From CAJBVG01 sp943372995 (GTDB lineage Bacteria; Bacteroidota; Bacteroidia; Sphingobacteriales; Sphingobacteriaceae), in assembly GCA_943372995.1 (NCBI GenBank), contig CALSAQ010000001.1, positions 754,563 through 818,562 of the forward strand: a stretch of 64,000 nt of DNA, in the 5' to 3' direction. Below the pieces are notes generated by a model. The model was not told where the DNA came from. It worked only from the letters and a program-made list of their open reading frames with translations, and searched no databases. Below, one piece after another: positions 1 to 9,314 of this stretch. Each line of letters begins with the position of its first letter. The stretch's first letter is position 1. Both the position numbers and the translations under genes were made by a program.

Positions 1-1
1 T

Positions 2-892
2 ATGAGTATAAACTTCGTGAATTCTACACTATCCACGGAAGCTTTAGACCTATTGAATAATTTAAACAATAAATACATCAAAGAAAGTTTCGACCCACAC
101 ATTACTCTGGGTTTGAGGTACAGTTTAACGTACAGCAATCAAATTATTAACCTCAAGAAAAATTATTATTTCTTCAGATTAAATATTGATGTAATGGGTA
201 CAGGACTATATGCTAGTAGTAAATTATTAGATAGAAAGGTTAATGCATCAGGGAACTACGAATATTTCAATTTGCCCTACTATAATTTTACACGACCAGA
301 ATTTGATTTAAGGTATTTTAAATTTATTAGTAACAAATCGATATTAGTTTTAAGGGCAAACTCTGGAGTGGGTTTTGCTTATTGGAATTCAAAAGTATTA
401 CCATTTGAGCGACAATTTTTTACTGGTGGATCAAATAGCATTAGAGCATTTAGAGCCCGTTCCATAGGACCAGGTAAATTTGCCGATGTAGCTGCATCTA
501 GTTTAAACTTAGATCAAACTGGGGAGATGAAAATTGAAGGTAATATTGAGCTTCGATTCGATATTTCAGACCACTTCTTAGGATCTAAACTAAAAGGTGC
601 TACATTTTTAGACATGGGTAACGTTTGGACATTAGCAGAAGAAAGTATAGATAATGAGGGTAAATTTTATTGGAATAGCTTCCATAAAGAATTTGCCGTT
701 GGAACAGGAATGGGCTTACGTCTGGATTATAGCTTTCTACTATTTAGATTCGATATCGGTTTAAAACTTAGAGACCCTCGTTTTATAGGTTCTGAGCAAT
801 GGGTAATCAATAAAATTAACGACTCTGCTTGGAAATCTACCAATCAGTATAACTTTTGGAATTTTAATTTCGGTATAGGTTATCCTTTCTAA
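2..892 (+). CDS. Omp85-family outer membrane protein (TamL/BamA-like), C-terminal part
   Basis: This is the C-terminal 296 residues of a beta-barrel protein whose beginning lies upstream of the window; the first visible ATG is probably internal. The motif GGSNSIRAFRARSIGPG (about residues 142-158) is the hallmark lid-loop motif of the Omp85 surface-antigen barrel, and the protein ends in an aromatic residue (IGYPF), as expected for a barrel. In Bacteroidota such proteins are usually the assembly-module lipoprotein TamL or a BamA relative, which insert or translocate proteins at the outer membrane. Which of these it is cannot be told without the N-terminus. It overlaps the convergent gene at 889 by 4 bp. 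Confidence 0.85.
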   Translation: MSINFVNSTLSTEALDLLNNLNNKYIKESFDPHITLGLRYSLTYSNQIINLKKNYYFFRLNIDVMGTGLYASSKLLDRKVNASGNYEYFNLPYYNFTRPEFDLRYFKFISNKSILVLRANSGVGFAYWNSKVLPFERQFFTGGSNSIRAFRARSIGPGKFADVAASSLNLDQTGEMKIEGNIELRFDISDHFLGSKLKGATFLDMGNVWTLAEESIDNEGKFYWNSFHKEFAVGTGMGLRLDYSFLLFRFDIGLKLRDPRFIGSEQWVINKINDSAWKSTNQYNFWNFNFGIGYPF

Positions 893-1434
893 TTCAGAAA
901 GTTAGCAATGGTTTCTTTTATTAAGTTATAAAATGATCCCATGTCTAATCCTTGTAGTACAAAAAACAATACAAAGCCCAGCAAGAGAATGATGAATAAT
1001 ATTCTCTTAATAAACATTGCTAAAACAATAAATGTTATTGGGATAATTAATAGCAACCAAAATGGAATAGGTACAACCCAAGTGCCCACAGAATAGTACA
1101 AGTGCCTTAAGGTTTCGGTCTGCTTTTCGTGTTTAATGTAGAAAATTTCTGATGAACTAAAATTATCACTCAATTTAGCCTTACCATTCTTAAAATTGAT
1201 ATTCTCTATATACCCATTGATTACGAAGGTGTATATCCCTTCTATACTAGGGTCTGTTTCACCCGATTTAAGTGCAACAACTTGTATACCATCTGATTTT
1301 TCAAGCTTAAAATCACCTATTGGAAACATTTCAGATAGGTTGAATCTATACTCCAATTGCTGCGAATAGGCTGAAAATGTAGTAATTAATGGTATAATTA
1401 TTGTTAATATTGCTCTATATACAAACTTAATCAT
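889..1434 (-). CDS. Hypothetical secreted/membrane protein with two C-terminal TM helices
   Basis: This is a 181-residue protein of unrecognised family. It begins with a signal-peptide-like stretch (residues 1-24, ending AYSQ), followed by about 90 polar, beta-rich residues. Two adjacent hydrophobic helices follow (about 117-141 and 143-162) with IKR between them. This suggests a periplasmic domain tethered to the inner membrane by a helical hairpin. Its start lies only 9 bp from the divergent start at 1444, and its stop overlaps the preceding convergent gene. No function can be inferred; the signal peptide and hairpin support a real gene rather than a shadow. Confidence 0.65.
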   Translation of the reverse strand: MIKFVYRAILTIIIPLITTFSAYSQQLEYRFNLSEMFPIGDFKLEKSDGIQVVALKSGETDPSIEGIYTFVINGYIENINFKNGKAKLSDNFSSSEIFYIKHEKQTETLRHLYYSVGTWVVPIPFWLLLIIPITFIVLAMFIKRILFIILLLGFVLFFVLQGLDMGSFYNLIKETIANFLN

Positions 1435-1443
1435 AACACAAAA

Positions 1444-3726
1444 ATGAAAAAAATCCTCCTAACCACAAGCCTTTGTTTATTTATTCTTTCATCGAATGCA
1501 CAATATTCCTTTGAAACATATAATCAAGGAACTGATATAGTAAGTGTTATTGAAGACAATAAAACTCTTAATAACCCATTTGCAGGAGGACTTGATGTCC
1601 CTCAGTTTTCTACTATTGATTTGGATTTTGATGGGAAAAAAGATTTAGTAATTTTCGATAGAGAGGGATCTAGGTTATCAACCTATCTTAACAAGGGATC
1701 AAATAACACGATAAGTTATGAATACGCACCTGAATACGTTAAGGCATTCCCAAAAATTTCAGATTGGCTATACATTATCGATTATAATGGTGATGGTAAA
1801 GAAGATTTATTTACCGCAATACCTGGTGGATTTAGAGTATATAAAAATATTGGAGGTAATGCACAGGGTTTAGTGTTTGAAGATACCTTCCCTGAAGTTG
1901 ATTGTGATTATACAAGTATAAAAACAAGGTTATATGTTGGGAACACCGACTTACCTGCAATTCTAGATGTTGATGAAGATGGAGATATCGATTTATTAAC
2001 CTTTTATTTAAGCATCGATTCTTCTGGTGAGAGTATCTACTGGTATAAAAATATGAGCGTTGAGCGTTATGGAAATAAGGACTCAATGGATTTTATTGTA
2101 GGTAAATATTGCTGGGGAAAATTTAGAGAGTCGTATACCGATTGCAACATCAATTTAAATTACCCAGTAGGAATTTGTGGTAATGGCGGAAAGTTTATTC
2201 CTAATATCAGTCCAGAAGAATTTAAGAAAAAACTGTTCGAAAGAATTGAGGCAAGCAGCGGCCCTCAACACAGTGGATCAACAACTTTGGTTTTTGATGC
2301 TAATGGCGACAGCAAATACGATATGTTAATAGGCGATGTAACCTGTAATAACATGTACTTAGTTGTAAATGGCACCGACAATCAAAATCCTGTAATGATA
2401 CAGAACTATAAAAATTATCCTCCAAATCATCCTATAATACTTGAAACTTTTCCAGCTGCGTTTCATTTAGATGTAAATAATGATGGCTTAAAGGATTTAA
2501 TTGCAACAGTAAATACTTCAAATGCATCATTAAACAATAATCATGTTCAATTATATTTAAATGATGGTACTAATTCTGTTAATGCTTATCAACATCAATC
2601 TGATAATTTCATGTTAAGTGATATGGTTGATGTTGGTGAAGGTTCATCTCCAGAATTTGTAGATTATAATAACGACGGATTGTTAGACATTGTAATATCT
2701 AACACTGGATACTGGCAAGGTTCTGGTGTTTATAAAACAGGCTTAGCACTATACAAAAACATAGGATCACAAGAATTAGCTAAGTATGAATTAGTAAGCA
2801 GAGATTGGATGAATTTCTCTATCCTAAATATTGCGAATATGGCTCCGTCATTTGCTGATTTAGATAATGATGGCGATCTTGATATGATTTGTGGTGCTAG
2901 TGATGGTACATTACACTTCTTTAGAAACAATGCTGGACCAAATACATCTCTGGATTTACAATACATTGCTAATTATTTCGGAACCATTGATGTAGGTAAT
3001 TTCTCTACTCCTTTTGTTTACGATTTTAATGGTGATGGTAAAAAAGAAATTGTAGTTGGTGAACGTTTAGACAACATCAATTTATTTGAAAATATTGGAG
3101 ATAATGTGAACCCTAACTATAGTTTAGTTACCGACTCGTTATATCAAATTAACATGAGAAAATTTGCTTCGTATCCGAGCGGTAGAGGTCGTTTAACCAT
3201 CAAATCGCTTAGACCGAACGAAAACCCACGTGTAATTGTTAGTAATGGTAACGCTACCATCTACATACTTGATTATTTCGATGCTGATCACACTAAAGCA
3301 ATTAATGTGGCTGTAGATTCTATTAAACTAAATGCAGGGAATTTCTCTAATGCTAATGGTGGATTTTACTATTCATTAGAAGATATTAATAACGATCAAA
3401 AACCTGAAGTATTAGTTGGCGCACCTCAAGGAGGTTTATACTTACTACGCAACACTAGCTTAAATGTTGGTATCGACAAAGAAGTATTAAATGATAATAT
3501 TTCTATATTCCCTAATCCTAGTTCAGATGTATTTTATGTACAGTCGAAAAACAACGATATCATTAATAGAGTACAGTTAATTGATTTAAACGGAAGAATT
3601 ATTGAAGAGTACAACAACTCTAATACTTTCTATCAAATAGATACTAAAGAATTAACAGAGGGCATGTATTTCGTAAAAATTGAAATGCAAAATGCCAGCA
3701 TTACAAAAAAAGTAGTAAAAAACTAA
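1444..3726 (+). CDS. FG-GAP/VCBS repeat protein with T9SS type A sorting domain
   Basis: This is a 760-residue secreted protein. A signal peptide (about 1-19, SSNAQ) is followed by many Ca-binding-like loops of DxDxDG type, for example DYNGDGKEDL, DVDEDGDIDL, DYNNDGLLDI and DLDNDGDLDM. I count about nine, as in beta-propeller FG-GAP/VCBS repeats. The C-terminal 80 residues (from about SIFPNPSSDVFYV to MYFVKIEMQN...KKVVKN) are a typical T9SS type A sorting domain, so the protein is expected to cross the outer membrane and be released or attached at the surface. The substrate is unknown. It stands alone between a divergent neighbour 9 bp upstream and a convergent one 2 bp downstream. Confidence 0.9.
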   Translation: MKKILLTTSLCLFILSSNAQYSFETYNQGTDIVSVIEDNKTLNNPFAGGLDVPQFSTIDLDFDGKKDLVIFDREGSRLSTYLNKGSNNTISYEYAPEYVKAFPKISDWLYIIDYNGDGKEDLFTAIPGGFRVYKNIGGNAQGLVFEDTFPEVDCDYTSIKTRLYVGNTDLPAILDVDEDGDIDLLTFYLSIDSSGESIYWYKNMSVERYGNKDSMDFIVGKYCWGKFRESYTDCNINLNYPVGICGNGGKFIPNISPEEFKKKLFERIEASSGPQHSGSTTLVFDANGDSKYDMLIGDVTCNNMYLVVNGTDNQNPVMIQNYKNYPPNHPIILETFPAAFHLDVNNDGLKDLIATVNTSNASLNNNHVQLYLNDGTNSVNAYQHQSDNFMLSDMVDVGEGSSPEFVDYNNDGLLDIVISNTGYWQGSGVYKTGLALYKNIGSQELAKYELVSRDWMNFSILNIANMAPSFADLDNDGDLDMICGASDGTLHFFRNNAGPNTSLDLQYIANYFGTIDVGNFSTPFVYDFNGDGKKEIVVGERLDNINLFENIGDNVNPNYSLVTDSLYQINMRKFASYPSGRGRLTIKSLRPNENPRVIVSNGNATIYILDYFDADHTKAINVAVDSIKLNAGNFSNANGGFYYSLEDINNDQKPEVLVGAPQGGLYLLRNTSLNVGIDKEVLNDNISIFPNPSSDVFYVQSKNNDIINRVQLIDLNGRIIEEYNNSNTFYQIDTKELTEGMYFVKIEMQNASITKKVVKN

Positions 3727-3728
3727 TC

Positions 3729-4838
3729 CTACTTAAATGGATTTTGAAATGCTGGATTACGAGTATAAACAGTATCTGTAAAGGTTTTCATGAATTTAAC
3801 GAGGGCTTGCTTTTCTCTTGGAGTAAATCCAAGTCCTCCAAATTCCTCTAGCCTATCTGGATTTTTGCTGAAGTTTACATCCAAATTATCGTTTTGCTTA
3901 ATTCCAGAACTGTAAAACTCCACCACCTGCTCTAAAGTATTAAATCTTCCATCGTGCATGTATGGAGCTGTTAGTTCTACATTTCGTAGTGTAGACACTT
4001 TAAATAACCCTTCATCTTGCTTTTTACCCGTAACTTCATATAAACCCTTACCCAACATTTCGGTATTAGTTAACAATCCATTATTTCTAAATAATGTGTC
4101 CAAGTTATGAGCTAAGAATGTACCTTCTGCACCATGGCAATGGAAGCACTGTCCTCGCTCAGTAAAGAAAATAGTAAATCCTTCTATCTCTAGTGCATCG
4201 GTAAAAATTGCAGTTTGTTTAATAGGGTATTCATCGAATTTAGACCCATTAGAAATCATCGTTCTTTCAAATTGAGCAATAGCTCTCCCTATATGTTCTG
4301 GTGTTATATTATCCGTACCAAATGCCGAACGAAATCTTTTCGGATAGTCGGGATGAGCCTTTAACTTCTTTACAACATTAGCAGAAGTTTCATGCATTTC
4401 TATTGGATTATTGATAGGTCCCAATGCCTGTTCTTCTAAACTATTTGCTCTTCCATTCCAAAAGAATTTTCTTTGCCAAGCTAAGTTAATTAATGGCATT
4501 GCCTGAATATTACCAACCGCTCCTCCTACTCCAACACTAAATCTTCTTTGATCAGAAAAAGAATAATCAGGGTTATGGCAACTAGCACAAGAAATAGTAC
4601 TATCACTCGAAAGTATTGGATCGTAAAACAACATACGCCCCAACTCTAGTCCTCGTTTTGTTAAAGGATTATTAGCTGGTTGTTCAAACACAGGGAAAAA
4701 CTCAGGACTAACAAAATTGATTATTGTATCTGGTGTTACATCTGGGTTGTTGGCTTGTGGAGGTTCGTTATCTCTACAAGAAACCCCAAGTGTAATAAAG
4801 CCTGCAAATAATAAAAATATACTTATTAATTTTTTCAT
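3729..4838 (-). CDS. Diheme cytochrome c peroxidase family protein, MbnH-like
   Basis: This is a 369-residue lipoprotein (lipobox Cys at about 21) of the MauG/bacterial cytochrome c peroxidase family. Two haem-binding CxxCH motifs are visible, CASCH (84-88) and CFHCH (231-235), as well as the family signature PYMHDGRF (about 292-299) near the second haem. It overlaps the upstream MbnP-like gene by ATGA (4835-4838), so the two are translationally coupled. In the characterised MbnP-MbnH pair of methanotrophs, the diheme enzyme oxidises a tryptophan of MbnP to kynurenine. By context this gene is the MbnH-like partner rather than a stand-alone peroxide scavenger. That role is inferred; family membership is firm. 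Confidence 0.88.
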   Translation of the reverse strand: MKKLISIFLLFAGFITLGVSCRDNEPPQANNPDVTPDTIINFVSPEFFPVFEQPANNPLTKRGLELGRMLFYDPILSSDSTISCASCHNPDYSFSDQRRFSVGVGGAVGNIQAMPLINLAWQRKFFWNGRANSLEEQALGPINNPIEMHETSANVVKKLKAHPDYPKRFRSAFGTDNITPEHIGRAIAQFERTMISNGSKFDEYPIKQTAIFTDALEIEGFTIFFTERGQCFHCHGAEGTFLAHNLDTLFRNNGLLTNTEMLGKGLYEVTGKKQDEGLFKVSTLRNVELTAPYMHDGRFNTLEQVVEFYSSGIKQNDNLDVNFSKNPDRLEEFGGLGFTPREKQALVKFMKTFTDTVYTRNPAFQNPFK

Positions 4839-5584
4839 TGTTGTTGAATTGAAAACACACTCGATGCATTTTGTTTAAACAGTAATTGTTTTGCATCATC
4901 ATCCATAATATATCCGTAGCCATCGTTTAAATCGATATCATTTACTCCATCAAACCATTGATCTACATTCATGATAATATTAACTGTTGAAGATTTTCCC
5001 TTTTCTGCTACAAAGTCGATAGGAAATTCCGCATAGTGCTGATTATAATTTTTTCCTAGATGTATCGCATAACCAACTAATGCATTCGTATCGTTCTTAA
5101 AAACTCCTTCCATCATCATAAAATGATAACCACCACCCAAAGGACCAGGCCACTCCATAGAATTGGATTCTGAAGTATTTCCCAATCCTAAAAATTTATT
5201 ACGAACCGTGTCCACACCAAAAACAAAACTCAACCTGGTGTACTTCCCTTCGGGAATGTCTGTTAAAGTGTACTCTTGATAAGAGGAATTAGGTTCTGCA
5301 GGATTAATTAATTTGACCATATTTACATCATACGCCTGCCCATCTTCTTTGTAAATAATAAGCTTAGAAATATAATATTTCATGCTTTTTACATTCCACT
5401 CATTACCTCTTACATTAGTATAAATAAGTGTATTATTAGTACTCACTACAAGATTTTGCTCCTTAAACAAATGCTTGAAATTGAATTTTATGCTTGGATT
5501 ATCCAATACAGGATTATCATCGTCACCACAAGAAAGTAGCACAAAGCTTAGAATTACTACTAAAAATTTTGCTTTCATACCCAA
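4835..5584 (-). CDS. MbnP-like lipoprotein (copper-binding family)
   Basis: This is a 249-residue lipoprotein (lipobox LLSCG, Cys 19). It matches the MbnP family pattern: a beta-rich domain opening with SIKFNFKHLF, then NEWNVKSMKYYISKLIIY (about 61-78), then a segment on ligand-bearing beta strands with GGYHFMMMEG. Trp63, just before the YYIS strand, is the obvious candidate for the tryptophan that the diheme partner modifies in characterised pairs. It is the first gene of a two-gene operon with the MbnH-like gene. No methanobactin precursor or mbnB/C gene is seen nearby. Copper binding here is by family inference only. Confidence 0.82.
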   Translation of the reverse strand: MGMKAKFLVVILSFVLLSCGDDDNPVLDNPSIKFNFKHLFKEQNLVVSTNNTLIYTNVRGNEWNVKSMKYYISKLIIYKEDGQAYDVNMVKLINPAEPNSSYQEYTLTDIPEGKYTRLSFVFGVDTVRNKFLGLGNTSESNSMEWPGPLGGGYHFMMMEGVFKNDTNALVGYAIHLGKNYNQHYAEFPIDFVAEKGKSSTVNIIMNVDQWFDGVNDIDLNDGYGYIMDDDAKQLLFKQNASSVFSIQQQ

Positions 5585-5633
5585 AAATAAGCTAAAATCA
5601 TACCAATAACGATGATTGAGGTCATATTTTGTA

Positions 5634-5641
5634 TACCTTTG
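5634..5641 (+). promoter_or_regulatory. Bacteroidota -7 promoter element upstream of ABC exporter
   Basis: TACCTTTG matches the Bacteroidota -7 consensus TAnnTTTG and lies 48 bp before the ATG at 5690. A TTG at 5616-5618 is in the rough range for a -33 element, but the spacing is short. The implied leader contains the 7-bp word array at 5648-5680. Confidence 0.55.
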
Positions 5642-5647
5642 TAAACA

Positions 5648-5680
5648 ATTACGAGTTACAAGCTACGAATTAGGAATTAC
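5648..5680 (+). repeat. Short heptad word array in the leader of the ABC exporter
   Basis: About 4.5 degenerate 7-bp units (ACGAGTT, ACAAGCT, ACGAATT and similar) lie between the promoter element and the start codon. It belongs to the window-wide family of 7-bp word arrays. Confidence 0.65.
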
Positions 5681-5689
5681 AGTAAAAAT

Positions 5690-7510
5690 ATGTCAAGAGG
5701 AAGAGCACAGTTGAACAGTGGAAATACACCCGAAGCGGAATTGCCTAAGGCGAAAATCAACAAACAATCGATAAAAAAAGCACTAGCACTATTTAAATAT
5801 CTAAAACCCTATAAAGTTAAATTCGGATTAGGTGTTTTCTTTTTAGTGATAACCACTCTAGCTTCACTAGCTTTTCCAAAAGCTATGGGTAGCTTAATAG
5901 ATGCTGCCACACTAAGCAAGGGGCTTGGGAATATTAATACAGTAGCTCTAGTTCTATTAGGAATACTCCTATTCCAGGCCATTACCACCTTTTTAAAAGT
6001 AATCTGGTTTGTAGAAGTTGCCGAACGCTCTTTAGCCGACTTAAGAAAAGATACCTATTTCAAGTTAGTAACACTACCAATGACCTTCTTCTCTCAACGC
6101 AGAGTAGGAGAATTAAACTCGAGAATATCAGCCGATTTATCGCAAATACAAGACAGTATAACCATTACCATAGCAGAGCTTTTACGTCAGATCATCACTT
6201 TAATAGGTGGTGTAATTGCCTTGAGTTTAGTTTCAGTTAAGCTTACCTTAATGATGTTGGCTATCTTTCCTGTACTTATCGCTATCGCTGTAATATTTGG
6301 AAGGTACATCAGAGGCATTGCACGTAAATCGCAAGATCAGCTCGCAGAATCAAATGTGATTGTTGAAGAAACCCTACAAGGCATTAGTAATGTAAAAGCA
6401 TTTGTAAATGAAGCATACGAGACTCTTCGCTATAAAAATGCAATGAACAGTGTGATTAAATATGCACTAAGAGGTGCGAAATTTAGAGGTGCTTTCTCTG
6501 CATTTATCATTTTCTGTTTGTTTGGTGCTATTGTTACCGTAGTATGGTTTGGATCTACTCTTGTACAAGAAGGCGCTATTACTGTTGGAGATCTTACCAC
6601 TTTTATATTATATGCTACTTATGTAGGTGCTGCTATGGGTAGCTTTGCCGATTTGTATGCCCAATTACAAAAAACAATTGGTGCAACTGAGCGTGTAATA
6701 GAATTACTCGATGAAAAAAATGAAGATATTAGTTTAGATACTCGTCAAGGTGAAGTAAAACAAAAAATAAACGGAATCATCGAATTTAACGACATCCATT
6801 TTGCATACCCTAGTAGAAAAGAAGTTCAAGTACTCAAAGGATTAAGCTTTAAAGCAAATAAAGGAGAAAAGGTTGCAATAGTAGGTCCAAGTGGTGCAGG
6901 TAAATCGACTATAGCTTCGCTCCTATTACGTTTTTACGATATTGATAAAGGGGATCTTTTGTTTGATGGAAAGAATGCTAATGAATATTCGCTATCCGAT
7001 ATCAGAAATCAAATAGCTATAGTACCTCAAGATGTACTCTTGTTTGGAGGAACTATCAAAGAAAATATTCTCTACGGAAAAACCTCTGCAACACAAGAGG
7101 AGATTATTACTGCTGCTCGCCAAGCTAATGCGCACGACTTTATACAATCGTTTCCAGAAGGCTATGAAACTGTTGTAGGTGAACGTGGAATAAAGTTATC
7201 AGGTGGGCAACGCCAGCGTATTGCCATTGCTAGAGCCTTGCTAAAAAATCCTTCTATATTAATTCTCGACGAAGCTACTAGTAGCTTAGATTCGGAGTCG
7301 GAACGTTTAGTACAAGAAGCTTTACAAGTATTGATGAAAGATAGAACTTCAATTATAATTGCTCATCGTTTATCAACCATTCGTGAAGCCGATCAAATTA
7401 TCGTTATTGATGAAGGCAAGGTTCGTGAATCAGGATCACATCAAGATCTTATGAACAATGAGAATGGAATGTATCGTTATTTAAGTCAGTTACAACTACA
7501 AGAAAATTAA
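5690..7510 (+). CDS. ABC exporter, fused permease/ATPase (MsbA-like half-transporter)
   Basis: This is a 606-residue half-transporter that should dimerise in the inner membrane and export lipid or drug-like substrates. The first ~330 residues hold six hydrophobic segments of an ABC type-1 transmembrane domain. The nucleotide-binding domain has Walker A GPSGAGKST (399-407), Q-loop IVPQDVLLFGG, signature LSGGQRQ (503-509), Walker B ILILDEATSSLD and the switch histidine in IIAHRLST. The substrate cannot be deduced. It is followed after 3 bp by the metallohydrolase gene, so the two are probably co-transcribed. The start is set by the first ATG after the 7-bp word array. Confidence 0.93.
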   Translation: MSRGRAQLNSGNTPEAELPKAKINKQSIKKALALFKYLKPYKVKFGLGVFFLVITTLASLAFPKAMGSLIDAATLSKGLGNINTVALVLLGILLFQAITTFLKVIWFVEVAERSLADLRKDTYFKLVTLPMTFFSQRRVGELNSRISADLSQIQDSITITIAELLRQIITLIGGVIALSLVSVKLTLMMLAIFPVLIAIAVIFGRYIRGIARKSQDQLAESNVIVEETLQGISNVKAFVNEAYETLRYKNAMNSVIKYALRGAKFRGAFSAFIIFCLFGAIVTVVWFGSTLVQEGAITVGDLTTFILYATYVGAAMGSFADLYAQLQKTIGATERVIELLDEKNEDISLDTRQGEVKQKINGIIEFNDIHFAYPSRKEVQVLKGLSFKANKGEKVAIVGPSGAGKSTIASLLLRFYDIDKGDLLFDGKNANEYSLSDIRNQIAIVPQDVLLFGGTIKENILYGKTSATQEEIITAARQANAHDFIQSFPEGYETVVGERGIKLSGGQRQRIAIARALLKNPSILILDEATSSLDSESERLVQEALQVLMKDRTSIIIAHRLSTIREADQIIVIDEGKVRESGSHQDLMNNENGMYRYLSQLQLQEN

Positions 7511-7513
7511 GAG

Positions 7514-8914
7514 ATGAAGTTTATTAGCTGGGGGGCTGCAGAACAAGTTACGGGTAGTATGCATCTTTTAGAATTAAACGATGGATACAAAATATTAATT
7601 GATTGTGGTTTAGATTACGACAACAAAAAGAAAGCTTTCGAAAACGATCATTTCCCTTTTGATGTAGAAGATATTGATGTTATTTTACTTACTCATGCTC
7701 ACATAGATCATAGCGGAAACTTACCCACCATTATTAAGCATGGGTACTCTGGGCAAATACTTTCTACAGCTGCTACTAAAGATTTATCGGAATTACTACT
7801 AAGCGATTCGGTTAATGTATTTGTAGAGCGTGCTAAAAAAAGTAAAAAAGGTAAACGCAAAAAAGGGTTTCAAGAGTTTCATGAAAAACCACTATACCTA
7901 CACAAACATGTAATGGATACGATGGATAGGTTTGTAACCATTCCATTCGAGAAAGAGTTTGAGTTAAGTCCGAATGTAACTATTCGTTTTATTCCTACAG
8001 GGCACTTACTTGGTGCCGCAGCAATAGAGTTAAAAATTAAAGAAGAAAATACAGTAAAAACCATTGTATTCTCTGGTGATATCGGAAGAAAAAATTACCC
8101 TATACTCGCCGACCCACAATACATTGAGGCTTGTGATTACTTAATATGCGAATCTACCTATGGAGGCCGATTACATACTACTGATAAAACGATAGAAGAA
8201 GTACTCATTGAGCACATAGAGAATACCTGTATTAAACAACCTGGTCGTTTAATTATTCCCGCGTTTAGTATTGGCAGAACTCAAGCATTAGTATACTCTC
8301 TACATAAAATTTTTAGAGACAAAAAACTTCCTAAAATTAGCGTATTTGTTGATAGTCCTTTGGGAATGGCTGGTACAGAAGTCTATCGTAAACACCATCA
8401 CTTATTAAATGAAGAAGCTCAAACTTTCTTTAAACAATTTGGCGATGAGTTTGAATTCGATGGTTTGAAATATGTAGAAACATTAAAAGAGAGTAAGCAA
8501 ATTTCGAATTTCTTTGAGCCTTGTATCATCATCTCTTCAGCAGGTATGCTAGAGGGAGGAAGAATTCAAGATCACTTATATCATAACATACAAAATTACT
8601 ACGCCAACATTCTTTTCATCGGTTATTGTGCTAAAGGCACATTGGGCCGACGATTATTAGATGGTGCACCCATTGTTAAAATTAATGGAAGAGACCTTTC
8701 TGTATTTGCAGGTATTAAACAAACCGATTTGTTTAGTGCACATGCCGATCACGAAGGCTTAATAACCTACATTAAATCTCCAAAAGCTAAAGGATTAAAG
8801 AAAGTATTTTTAGTCCATGGAGAACCCGAATCGATGGAGGCCTTACAAGCCAATGTTGAATTAATGGGAATTAATGCTGAAATTGCCAAAAAGGGAGAAG
8901 TCTATCAACTCTAA
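7514..8914 (+). CDS. MBL-fold beta-CASP hydrolase (RNase J/CPSF73-like family)
   Basis: This is a 466-residue metallo-beta-lactamase-fold protein with a beta-CASP insertion, the arrangement of RNA-processing nucleases. The metal-binding motif is HAHIDH (61-66). Further ligands sit in TGHLLGAA and FSGDIGR, the beta-CASP motif region includes ESTYGGR, and the C-terminal ligands are in AHADHEG and VHGEPES. Related bacterial proteins are annotated as exonucleases or RNA-specific MBL proteins, but the substrate of this subfamily is not settled. It lies between the ABC exporter (3-bp gap) and the START-like gene (4-bp gap), suggesting one transcript. Confidence 0.88.
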   Translation: MKFISWGAAEQVTGSMHLLELNDGYKILIDCGLDYDNKKKAFENDHFPFDVEDIDVILLTHAHIDHSGNLPTIIKHGYSGQILSTAATKDLSELLLSDSVNVFVERAKKSKKGKRKKGFQEFHEKPLYLHKHVMDTMDRFVTIPFEKEFELSPNVTIRFIPTGHLLGAAAIELKIKEENTVKTIVFSGDIGRKNYPILADPQYIEACDYLICESTYGGRLHTTDKTIEEVLIEHIENTCIKQPGRLIIPAFSIGRTQALVYSLHKIFRDKKLPKISVFVDSPLGMAGTEVYRKHHHLLNEEAQTFFKQFGDEFEFDGLKYVETLKESKQISNFFEPCIIISSAGMLEGGRIQDHLYHNIQNYYANILFIGYCAKGTLGRRLLDGAPIVKINGRDLSVFAGIKQTDLFSAHADHEGLITYIKSPKAKGLKKVFLVHGEPESMEALQANVELMGINAEIAKKGEVYQL

Positions 8915-8918
8915 CATC

Positions 8919-9314
8919 ATGAAAACATTTAAGAAATATTACGAATTACCCACTAGTCCAGACCAAGTATACTTAGCCCTAACGGTACCTACAACAATCT
9001 TCTTGTGGACAGGCGCACCTGCAGAAATGAGCACCGAACCTAATTCGGAATTTTCTTTGTGGAATGGCGACATCTGTGGTAAGAATGTTGAGTTTGTAGA
9101 GAATAAAAAGATTGTTCAGAATTGGTATTTTGAAGGCATCACCGACGATTCTATAGTAACCATCAAACTACACGATGGTAAAAAAGCAGGCACTACTTCA
9201 GTAGAATTAATTCATACTAATATTCCTGATGATGATTACGAAGATTTTGCGAATGGATGGGATGAATATTATTTCGGAGCATTATCCGAATTCTTCGAAG
9301 AAGAAGCAGACTAA
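8919..9314 (+). CDS. START-like (SRPBCC superfamily) domain protein
   Basis: This is a small soluble protein of 131 residues that covers one START-like/SRPBCC domain: the N-terminal strand MKTFKKYYELPTSPDQVYLA, the central W/Y-rich strands and the C-terminal helix GWDEYYFGALSEFFEEE. This family is conserved as a single-domain protein across Bacteroidota and its function is unknown; the fold usually binds a hydrophobic ligand. An upstream in-frame ATG at 8874 lies inside the preceding gene and would add 15 unrelated residues, so the ATG at 8919, 4 bp after the previous stop, is preferred. It ends directly against the convergent DUF1015 gene. Confidence 0.88.
   Translation: MKTFKKYYELPTSPDQVYLALTVPTTIFLWTGAPAEMSTEPNSEFSLWNGDICGKNVEFVENKKIVQNWYFEGITDDSIVTIKLHDGKKAGTTSVELIHTNIPDDDYEDFANGWDEYYFGALSEFFEEEAD

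Noticed and set aside
1832..2086. Antisense ORFs inside the FG-GAP gene and many similar shadows elsewhere
   Set aside because: They lie opposite well-supported genes, have no family features and reflect codon bias of the real strand.
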